A DNA stretch of 64,000 nucleotides, taken from NCBI GenBank assembly GCA_027482185.1, contig JAIXWF010000019.1, forward strand, positions 1 to 64,000. Reading direction: 5' to 3'. The stretch comes from Opitutaceae bacterium (GTDB lineage Bacteria > Verrucomicrobiota > Verrucomicrobiia > Opitutales > Opitutaceae). The position numbers were made by a program, and so were the translations under genes. The notes under the pieces were generated by a model, which made no database searches, had not been told where the DNA came from, and saw nothing but the letters and a program-made list of their open reading frames with translations. Shown here one piece after another: positions 36,135 to 43,446 of the stretch (within the stretch, counting starts at the first letter, position 1; every line of letters begins with the position of its first letter).

Positions 36135-37313
36135 TCACTTCACCGGCACCGCGATGAGATCGATCATCGCCGTGCGGCCGGGGCGACCCAAGCCCGGCAC
36201 CTGCAACGCCGACGCCGCCGGCGCCCGCGTCGGATCGAAATACACGCCGCGGATGTCGCCGAGGACGGTCCGCGAATCGGCCGCCGCGAGATAGTACGTC
36301 GCCTTCACGAGATTGCGGTAGCTGCTGCCCGTCTCGAAGAGCAGCGAGCCGAGGCGCTCGAAAATCGTCTTCATCTGTTCGCGCGCGGTTCCCGTTTCGC
36401 CGGCGTCGACGCCGGCGACAAAGATCAACGGCGTGCCCGCGGCCACGTGGCAGACTTTGCTGTAGCGCGGCGACGGCGTCAGCCACGGCAACGGCAGGTA
36501 AGCGACGCGGTCGCTCGCCGGGGCCGGTCGCGCGCCCGCCGCGACGACCATCTCGATCTCAGTAAACAACGTGCTCTCCCACGCCATCAGCACCGCGGGC
36601 GGAACGGCCCCGGGCGCGAAGCTCGCCGCGATTTCCCGCTGCGCCGCCGCGTGGTCCGAAAACGGCGTGAGAAACGCCTTCACCTGCACGACATCCGCCG
36701 GCTCGACGCCGAGGTGCACGAGCGTGCGCATCAATCCCGCCATCGTCGCCCGGACCGCCGTCGCGACATCGGTGCCGCGCTCCGCCTGACCCGAGATGAA
36801 AATCTTGCCGCCCGCCGGCAGCACGGCCGCGGCGGATTCGCGCACGGTAACCCGCGGACCCGCCGGTGCCGTCGCGGCCACGGCTTCGAAGGCCACGCGC
36901 GCACCCGGGGCCGCCAACGGCGTCTTCACCAACGTGAAGGCCGCCGGCTGCGCCGCCCCCGCGGCCGCGAGCGCCGCCTCGACGGGACCGACCGCCGCAT
37001 CGTCCACCACGTACGCGTTGAGCCGCACGATCTGCGCCGCGCTGCTGCCGGCGCGGCCCAGCAGTCGGACCAGTTCGGCCAAGGCCGCGTCGGCTTCGGC
37101 GCGGTCGCCGCCTCCGGGCCGCGGCGCCGTGATCTGGCCCGTGAAAACCAAGGGCACGTCGTCCACGCGCACCGCCAGCGCCTGGCCGGGAGCACCGGGG
37201 CGCGCCCAACGGCGGATCGGTTCGGCGGCAGCGGCGGCGGCGGCAAACGGCACAGCCGACATGGCGAGGAACGCGGCGAATAGATACGACCGCCGGGAAA
37301 GGAGGCGCCTCAT
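36135..37313 (-). CDS. Exported protein of three fused RidA-like modules
   Basis: A 392-residue protein beginning MRRLLSRRSYLFAAF, a probable Tat signal to about 30. Three consecutive RidA (YjgF/UK114) modules can be traced, about 30-148, 150-258 and 259-392. Only the third keeps the conserved Arg in DPTRAPAASALQV; the first two have QPAAFTLV and VPPAVLMA there. RidA proteins hydrolyse reactive enamine/imine products of PLP enzymes. Normal RidA is a single cytoplasmic module forming trimers, so this could be a covalent pseudo-trimer with one active subunit. Its gene follows the stop of TonB receptor 4 by nine bases. Confidence 0.78.
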   Translation of the reverse strand: MRRLLSRRSYLFAAFLAMSAVPFAAAAAAAEPIRRWARPGAPGQALAVRVDDVPLVFTGQITAPRPGGGDRAEADAALAELVRLLGRAGSSAAQIVRLNAYVVDDAAVGPVEAALAAAGAAQPAAFTLVKTPLAAPGARVAFEAVAATAPAGPRVTVRESAAAVLPAGGKIFISGQAERGTDVATAVRATMAGLMRTLVHLGVEPADVVQVKAFLTPFSDHAAAQREIAASFAPGAVPPAVLMAWESTLFTEIEMVVAAGARPAPASDRVAYLPLPWLTPSPRYSKVCHVAAGTPLIFVAGVDAGETGTAREQMKTIFERLGSLLFETGSSYRNLVKATYYLAAADSRTVLGDIRGVYFDPTRAPAASALQVPGLGRPGRTAMIDLIAVPVK

Positions 37314-37322
37314 CTTGCCGGA

Positions 37323-40310
37323 TCAGAAGCGGCCGCGGAAGCCGGCGGAGAAGCCGACGCCCTGGTTGGTGCGGAAGAACTTGAGGCCGTTGAGGGCGAC
37401 GTCGGTGCGCGGCGGCTCGTCGGTCAGGTTGTTCACGTCGAGGAACACATCGTAGCGGCGGTTGATCGTGTACTGCAGCTTCAGGTCGAGCATGAAGCGC
37501 TCCTCGTTGTAGACCTCGATGCCGCCGACCGTGCTCTTGTATTTTTCGGCGGCCCAATTCCCGAGGATGCGCGCGTCGAGGCCGCGGTAGCGCAAATTGA
37601 TCCCGGCATTGCCGCTGCGCGGCGCCAGATTCGCGAGCTTCGTCGTGGTCGCCACGGCGCCGAAATCGCCCTCGGCCTCGAGATACGTGAAATTGGCGAA
37701 CGAGCCGAGGCCCTTCCAGATGCCGGGCAGGAAACTGTACTGCTGCTGGTAGCTCAGCTCGATGCCGCGGATCCGCGCGGTCCCGATGTTCTGGGTCGTC
37801 GACAAGGTGTAGCCCGCGTAGAGTCCGTTGCCGTCGATCCCGGACGGCGAAACGGTGGAGGAAAACGTGCGGAAGTAATCCGTGATGTCTTTCTGGAAGG
37901 CCCCGACACTGATCAGACCGACGGGTTCGAAGTAGCGTTCGACGCTGACTTCGAAGTTGTCGGAAAGGTAGGGCTTCAGGTCGGGATTGCCCATGCTCAC
38001 CGTGTTGTTCTCCAGATTTTCCGTCAGCGTCGGGATCAGATTGGCGATCGGCGGACGGGAGATCGATTTGTTGTAGCTGGCCCGGACCAGGAGATTCGGA
38101 GCCGGCTCGTAGACGAAGTGCAGGCCCGGGAAGAATTTCCGGTAGTCGCCCTCGGAGGTGTTGAGCCGCACGAACGATCGCTGCGCGCGGGCAAGGTTCG
38201 CGGCCACCGTCGCGGGATCGAAGCTGGTGCCGCCGACGCTGTTGCCGCCCCACGAAGCCGTGGTGTTGCGCGCCCAAGCCCGGCCCTCGGTCGCGGTGTC
38301 TTCGGCGCGCACGCCGCCGAGAACGCGCAGGCGGCCGAATTTCACCGACGCCTGCACATAGCCGGCGGTGATGGTTTCCTGGAAACGGGCGCGGCCGTTG
38401 TTTGCGGTGGCATAGCTGTTGTACGCATCCGCCGCGGTCTGCTTCCAGTAGGCGGTCGGCGCGCCCTGCGGATTCGTCATGAAGGGAAACGGGCCGTACA
38501 GATCCTTGCTCTGACGGTAACTGAGATCCGCATACGGCTTCATCGTGTCGTCGGCCGTGCCGGCGACGCCGTCGGCGCCCGCGAACGTGTAGGTCGCAAA
38601 ATCGGTCCAGGGGTTGCGCGTGTCCTCGGCCCACTTGGCGCCGAACTTCAGCACGATCGGCGCGGCGGTATCGAAGCGCTTTGCGACGTCGGCGCGCAGG
38701 CTGTAGAGGTCGTTCTTCGCCTTGTACGACTGCTTTTGCATCGTGCTCATCGTGTAGTTGGCGGCGTCGTAGATCGAAGGGCCGGCCGTCTGGCGGAACG
38801 CCGGGTACCACGGATCGCGGCCGCGCCGGTCGATCTCGAAGCCGATGCCGCCGGGAATGCGCGCCTGGGCGCGGATCCAGCCCGGATAGGAGATGTTGGC
38901 GTGCGAGTAATTCGCCCGCAGCTGCACGGTCGCGGTGCGTTCGAACAGTTTGAAATCGGTGCCGCCGCTGAGGGAGAAGTTGCGCGAGTTCTTGGTGAAC
39001 TCGGGCGTCGATTCCGTGACCGCAACCGACGCCGCGTGCGGCAGCAGGGTCGAGAATTCGTAGGTGCTGCCGGGCGCGAAGTTCGCCGCCGTCGCCGCCG
39101 GGTTGCCGATGCCGGGACGGTAATACTCCTGGTACTGGTCGTTGGTGTTGTAGGCGCCGCGGAAAAACACGAAGGCATCCGGGCTCAACTTGTAGTCGAG
39201 GCTCAGGCCGGCGTTGTGCGCCTTGGCCTCGTAGCCGATGTCGCCGGAACCGAAGATGCGCGTCAACGGCGTCGTGTTCGGGTTCAGGTAGGTCTGGCTG
39301 AAATTGTAGAGCACGCCGCCCGGACCGGCCTCGTCCTGCGTGGTGGCGGAGATGCGGCGGTTGACGTTGAAGGCGACGCCGAGATTGCGGCGGCCGCCGA
39401 GCACGTCGAAGACATCGGAGTACGCGACGCTGAGCAGGTCGAGATTGTCGGGCCGGTCCTTGAACGGACTCTCGTCCGTCTGCCGCAGGCGCCACATCAC
39501 GCCGCCGGAAACCGTGATGCGCCGGCCCGGGGCGTCGAAGGCCCGGCGGGAAACGAGGTTCACGAAACCGGCCACGGCGTTGGCGTCCTGCTCCGGCTGC
39601 GGCGCCTTGATCAGCTCGACGGTCTCCAGGTTGCCCGTGCCAAGCTGCTCGATCTGGTAGTCGCGGCTGCCGGAGGTACCGGTCGAGGTCGCGACCCGCT
39701 CGCCGTCGACCATGAGGGAGGAAAAGCCGGGACCCATGCCGCGCACGTAGAGCGTGCGCACTTCGCTGCCGACGACATCGGTCGAGATGCCGGGCAGGCG
39801 CTGGATCAATTCGCCGGGATTGGCCGCCGGGTTGCCGAAGGTGTCGGTCGCCGCGACCCACTTGGGATTCTCGGATTGGCGCTGGGCCTGGATGGCGCGG
39901 GCGCTGCCCTCGCGCACGCCGGACACCGCGACGGCCTCCATCTTGTAGATGCCGGTGGTGAGCTCGAAGTTCTTCGTCACCGTCTGGCCCGCGGCAACGG
40001 TCACGGGCACCTTGAGCCGGTCGAGTCCGGAATAGCTCACCAGCAGCACGTGCGCGCCTTCCGGCAAGGCCAGGCGGTAGCTGCCGTCGCGCTCGGCGAC
40101 GGCCGTCAGCTTCGAGCCCTCGACCTCGATGGCGGCGCCGGCGAGCAGGTCGCCGGTGGCTTGGTTGGTGACGACCCCGGTCACGGTGCCGGTGCGGGCC
40201 GGCTGCGCGGCGAGGACCGCGGCACCCAGCCAGGCCGCAAAAACGGCGAAGAACAGACGGACGCGGCCGGAACACCCGGCGGCGGCAAGCGGAGCAAGCG
40301 ACAGTTTCAT
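37323..40310 (-). CDS. TonB-dependent receptor (copy 4)
   Basis: A 995-residue receptor. Signal peptide (1-38), carboxypeptidase-regulatory-like domain (about 40-115), linker YKMEAVAVSGVREGSARAI, plug with DTFGNPAANPGELIQRLPGI, barrel ending FRGRF. ATG 40310 is used; an in-frame TTG nine bases upstream is less likely. Lead gene of a two-gene unit with the triple RidA protein, under operator S6 (67 bases upstream). Confidence 0.93.
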   Translation of the reverse strand: MKLSLAPLAAAGCSGRVRLFFAVFAAWLGAAVLAAQPARTGTVTGVVTNQATGDLLAGAAIEVEGSKLTAVAERDGSYRLALPEGAHVLLVSYSGLDRLKVPVTVAAGQTVTKNFELTTGIYKMEAVAVSGVREGSARAIQAQRQSENPKWVAATDTFGNPAANPGELIQRLPGISTDVVGSEVRTLYVRGMGPGFSSLMVDGERVATSTGTSGSRDYQIEQLGTGNLETVELIKAPQPEQDANAVAGFVNLVSRRAFDAPGRRITVSGGVMWRLRQTDESPFKDRPDNLDLLSVAYSDVFDVLGGRRNLGVAFNVNRRISATTQDEAGPGGVLYNFSQTYLNPNTTPLTRIFGSGDIGYEAKAHNAGLSLDYKLSPDAFVFFRGAYNTNDQYQEYYRPGIGNPAATAANFAPGSTYEFSTLLPHAASVAVTESTPEFTKNSRNFSLSGGTDFKLFERTATVQLRANYSHANISYPGWIRAQARIPGGIGFEIDRRGRDPWYPAFRQTAGPSIYDAANYTMSTMQKQSYKAKNDLYSLRADVAKRFDTAAPIVLKFGAKWAEDTRNPWTDFATYTFAGADGVAGTADDTMKPYADLSYRQSKDLYGPFPFMTNPQGAPTAYWKQTAADAYNSYATANNGRARFQETITAGYVQASVKFGRLRVLGGVRAEDTATEGRAWARNTTASWGGNSVGGTSFDPATVAANLARAQRSFVRLNTSEGDYRKFFPGLHFVYEPAPNLLVRASYNKSISRPPIANLIPTLTENLENNTVSMGNPDLKPYLSDNFEVSVERYFEPVGLISVGAFQKDITDYFRTFSSTVSPSGIDGNGLYAGYTLSTTQNIGTARIRGIELSYQQQYSFLPGIWKGLGSFANFTYLEAEGDFGAVATTTKLANLAPRSGNAGINLRYRGLDARILGNWAAEKYKSTVGGIEVYNEERFMLDLKLQYTINRRYDVFLDVNNLTDEPPRTDVALNGLKFFRTNQGVGFSAGFRGRF

Positions 40311-40377
40311 GGGGAACAACGGCGACCTGGCGGTGGGATCGGCCGCCGCCCGGGACGGGACGGCGGTGCGGGGCTAC

Positions 40378-40393
40378 GTAACCGTTAGGTTAC
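40378..40393. promoter_or_regulatory. Operator S6: GTAACCGTTAGGTTAC
   Basis: A perfect palindrome upstream of receptor copy 4. It is 98 bp from S7 in the same divergent region, almost the same spacing as between S1 and S2 (96 bp). Confidence 0.85.
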
Positions 40394-40475
40394 TTTGCGC
40401 CCGCCGAGGCAAGCAGATTCCGGGCCGGCCCGGGCCCGGACTGCGGCCGGGAGGCAAAACATCTTGCCCCGTTCG

Positions 40476-40491
40476 GTAACCTACCGGTTAC
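40476..40491. promoter_or_regulatory. Operator S7: GTAACCTACCGGTTAC
   Basis: A perfect palindrome ending seven bases before the ATG at 40499. A possible promoter TTGCCC (40464-40469), 17 bases, GTTACT overlaps the right half-site, exactly as in S2. This suggests the same promoter design at both genes. Confidence 0.85.
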
Positions 40492-40498
40492 TCCGCCC

Positions 40499-41902
40499 AT
40501 GCGCCTTCCGCCCGCCCCCGCGTGCGGCCGCCGGTGGATCCGGTGGGCCGCGGTCCTGGTTGCCCTGCTGCCGCTTGTCCGCCTCGCGGCCGCCCCCGCC
40601 CCGGGCTGGCGCGCCGGCCTCGCCCGCGAGGCCGTGACCCCGCCGGCCGGACTTTGGATGACCGGCTACGCCGTCCGCACCCGCCCGGCCGACGGCAAGG
40701 CCCAGGACCTTTGGGTCAAGGCGCTCGCTCTCGCCGATCCCGCCGGCAACCGCGGCGTGCTGCTGACCGCGGATCTGTGCGCCATCGGGCGGGAGCACAC
40801 CGACGCCGTCGCCGCCGAACTGCAGCGCCGCTACGGCCTGCCCCGCAGCGCCGTGATGACGAACGTCTCCCACACGCATTGCTCCCCCGCCCTCGCCGGC
40901 AGCCTCGGGCCGATGCGCCCGATTCCCGCCGCCGACGCCGCCAAGACCGCCGACTACACCCGCGTCCTCGTCCGCCGCATGGTCGACGTCGCCGCCGCCG
41001 CCCTCGAGCGCCTCGCGCCCGCGGACCTCGCGTGGAGCGAGGACGAGGCGACCTTCGGCATCAACCGGCGCGAGAACGCGGAGAAAGACGTCCCGGCCCT
41101 CCGCGCCGCCGGCAAACTGAAGGGCCCGTCCGACCCCCGCGTGCCGCTCCTTGCCGTCCGCGACCGCCAAGGTGCGCTGCTCGGACTCCTCGTTTCCTAC
41201 GCCTGCCACAACACGACCCTCGCCCTCAACGAATGGCACGGCGACTACGCGGGCAGCGCCCAGGCCGAACTCGAACGCCGCCATCCCGGCGCCACCGTGA
41301 TGTTCGCTTCCGGCTGCGGCGCCGACATCAACCCGAACCCGCGGCGCGAACTCGCGCACGTCGAGCAACACGGCCGCGATCTCGCCGATGCCGCCGACCG
41401 CGCCTTGGCCAAGCCGTTGCGTCCGATTGTCGGCGGCTTCGCCTCCGCCTGGGCCGACGTGCCGCTGACGTTTTCCCGGCAGCCGAGCGAGGAAGAGATC
41501 CGCACCGCGCGGGAAAAGGACCAGCCCAACAAAGAAATGCACCAAGCTTGGGCCGACCTTGTGAGCGAGCGGCAACAGAAACTCGGCGAGGCCGCGATCA
41601 ACTATGCCTATCCCGTCCAGACTTGGGCCCTCGGCCAGGTCACTTGGGTCGCGCTCGGCGGCGAGGTCGTCGTCGACTACGCCCTCCGCCTGCGCCGCGA
41701 ACTCGGCGACAATGCCTGGGTCTTCGGCTATTCCAACGACCTCATGTCCTACATTCCGAGCGAACGCGTGCTCAAGGAAGGCCGCTACGAGGGCGCGACC
41801 TCGATGATTCCCTATGGCAAACCCGGCCCGTGGTCGCCCGGGCTCGAGGACAAGATCGTGCAGCAGGTGCACGTCCTCGCCGCGCAGGTCCGCCGTCCCT
41901 GA
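40499..41902 (+). CDS. Exported neutral/alkaline ceramidase-like hydrolase (copy 2)
   Basis: A 467-residue protein with N-terminal signal region (about 1-30). The superfamily motifs are REAVTPP, SHTHCSPAL near 122, YACHNTTL near 237, GCGADINPNPR near 277 and the GYSNDLMSYIPS block near 408. These supply the zinc-binding His residues and substrate pocket expected of ceramidase-like amidases. It is a distant paralogue of the product of 1574-2935. A single-gene unit under operator S7, with the start codon only a few bases after the operator. Confidence 0.85.
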   Translation: MRLPPAPACGRRWIRWAAVLVALLPLVRLAAAPAPGWRAGLAREAVTPPAGLWMTGYAVRTRPADGKAQDLWVKALALADPAGNRGVLLTADLCAIGREHTDAVAAELQRRYGLPRSAVMTNVSHTHCSPALAGSLGPMRPIPAADAAKTADYTRVLVRRMVDVAAAALERLAPADLAWSEDEATFGINRRENAEKDVPALRAAGKLKGPSDPRVPLLAVRDRQGALLGLLVSYACHNTTLALNEWHGDYAGSAQAELERRHPGATVMFASGCGADINPNPRRELAHVEQHGRDLADAADRALAKPLRPIVGGFASAWADVPLTFSRQPSEEEIRTAREKDQPNKEMHQAWADLVSERQQKLGEAAINYAYPVQTWALGQVTWVALGGEVVVDYALRLRRELGDNAWVFGYSNDLMSYIPSERVLKEGRYEGATSMIPYGKPGPWSPGLEDKIVQQVHVLAAQVRRP

Positions 41903-41993
41903 GCGCCGCGGGCCGGCGTGTAGCCGCGAGCGCGGCCGCAATAATGGGCACTGAGCTTACAGCCGTCCGCTCTCAGCTTTCAGCTTCCGCTCA
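41903..41993. repeat. Intergenic repeat, short related copy D
   Basis: Between convergent genes. Contains the stem GCCGCG-AG-CGCGGC (41923-41936) and the word CTCTCAGCTTTCAGCTT, matching the right arm of copy C (CTCAGCTTTCAA). Its terminal CTCAG supplies the stop of the minus-strand aminotransferase. The homology is limited to the arm. Confidence 0.45.
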
Positions 41994-43337
41994 GACCGCG
42001 AAGTGGCGGGCAACCTTTTGCACCGCCGCGGCGGTCTCCCGCATCAACGTTTCGTCCATCGATTCGTTGAGCACGACGCTCACACCCGTACCGAGAATCG
42101 CCTCGGCTTCCGGACAGGCCACGCGCGTGTAGTCCATTGCGGTCAGGCCCATTTCCTTGATCAGCCAGCGGCCGGCGAAGAAGCCGTGCCGTTGGAAGAA
42201 CGGCAGTTTGTAGATCGGCACCGGGATGTAGCCGGCGCTGCAGCCCACGCCCTCCGCCCGCAACGCGGCGACGAAATCGGCCCGGTTGCAACGCAGCTTC
42301 GCCAAATCGAGGCGGAAGTAGAAAAACCAAAACGTGCTCCGGTCGCCGGCCCGCACCGCGGGCGCGATCACGCCCGGCGCGCCGGCCAGGCCCTCGATGA
42401 GCGTGCGGCCCAAGGCCCAGCGTTTCGCCGCAATGCCTTCGAGCCGCTCGAGCTGCACGGAGCCAAATGCCGCCTGCAATTCCGTCATGCGGTAGTTCGT
42501 CGCGAGCACGTCCGTCCGGTCCCACGTGTAGCCGGGCGCGGTGCGGTCGTTGCCCTTGTCGGCAAACTTGAGCAGCGCCGGCCCGATGCGCGGATCGCTC
42601 GAAGCCGCGACACCGCCGTCGCCGGCGCCGACGTGTTTCGAATTCATCAGCGAGAAACAGGCGACATGCCCGACGGTCCCGACCGGCCGGCCCGCCGACT
42701 GCGCGCCCCAGGCCTGCGCGCAATCCTCGATCAGGACCAACTTGTGCCGGTCCGCGAGCGCCCGCAGCGCCGTCAGATCGCAGGGCGTGCCCGCGAGATG
42801 CACGGCGACGATCGCCTTGGTCCGCGGCGTGATCGCGCGCTCCACCGCCGCCGGCTCGAGATTGTAGGTGGCGGCCCCCAAGTCGGCGAACACGGGCACG
42901 CCTTGCTGGAAGAGAATTCCGGAGACCGTGCCGAGATCGGTGATCGGCGTCGTGATGACTTCGTCGCCCGGACCGATGCCGGCGGCCGCCACGGCGATGT
43001 GCACGGCGGCGGTGCCGGAGGAGCACGTCGCGACGTGCGTCGCCGGGCAATGCTTGCGGAATTGTTCCGCAAACCGCGCCGTCTGCTGGTTCACGCCGCG
43101 GCCCTGCCAATAGAACAACGAGGCCTGCGCCACCGCGGCCTCGACTTGCCGGCGCTCACGTTCGTCCCAGCGCACCCATTTCGCGGGCTTGGTCTGCACG
43201 GCTTTCGGGCCGCCCGCCTGGGCCAACGCGGCCGGGGCCGCGGGCTCGGCGCCGCGGAGGAGGCCGGGCACCTGCGTCGCGAGCAGGGCGGCGGAGTTCG
43301 CTTGCAGGAAACGGCGGCGGGAAGCGGAACGCGGCAT
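41991..43337 (-). CDS. Tat-exported DegT/DnrJ/EryC1/StrS-type PLP aminotransferase (copy 2)
   Basis: A 448-residue protein starting MPRSASRRRFLQANSA, a strong Tat signal to about 30. CSSGTAAVHIAV near 105-116 (phosphate loop), EDCAQAWG with Asp205, and SLMNSKHVGAGDGG with Lys234 give an intact PLP site. It is a different subgroup from copy 1, with poor overall similarity. It is possibly more like amino-sugar-dehydratase/transaminase members, but the distinction cannot be made by eye. It is preceded 41 bases upstream by the imperfect operator S9. Confidence 0.88.
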   Translation of the reverse strand: MPRSASRRRFLQANSAALLATQVPGLLRGAEPAAPAALAQAGGPKAVQTKPAKWVRWDERERRQVEAAVAQASLFYWQGRGVNQQTARFAEQFRKHCPATHVATCSSGTAAVHIAVAAAGIGPGDEVITTPITDLGTVSGILFQQGVPVFADLGAATYNLEPAAVERAITPRTKAIVAVHLAGTPCDLTALRALADRHKLVLIEDCAQAWGAQSAGRPVGTVGHVACFSLMNSKHVGAGDGGVAASSDPRIGPALLKFADKGNDRTAPGYTWDRTDVLATNYRMTELQAAFGSVQLERLEGIAAKRWALGRTLIEGLAGAPGVIAPAVRAGDRSTFWFFYFRLDLAKLRCNRADFVAALRAEGVGCSAGYIPVPIYKLPFFQRHGFFAGRWLIKEMGLTAMDYTRVACPEAEAILGTGVSVVLNESMDETLMRETAAAVQKVARHFAV

Positions 43338-43378
43338 GGGCGAAACGGGGTTGGGACACCTGCACCGGCCGGCGTTTA

Positions 43379-43393
43379 GTAACCGGTTGGTAC
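43379..43393. promoter_or_regulatory. Imperfect operator S9: GTAACCGGTTGGTAC
   Basis: On the minus strand this is GTACC-N4-GGTTAC, that is, GTAACC-N4-GGTTAC with one base missing from the left half. It lies upstream of aminotransferase copy 2 and shares TTTAGTAACCG with S8. It is the last site of the series. Confidence 0.5.
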
Positions 43394-43446
43394 ATTGCGC
43401 AGCGTCGCGACCGGCCCGCGGTTGGCAAGCGCCAAGCGCGGCGCGC

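Noticed and set aside
36559-40275. A 1238-codon open frame on the minus strand, out of frame with receptor copy 4 and RidA
   Set aside because: It overlaps two recognised genes in the same direction and has arginine/proline-rich nonsense composition, a shadow caused by high GC content.
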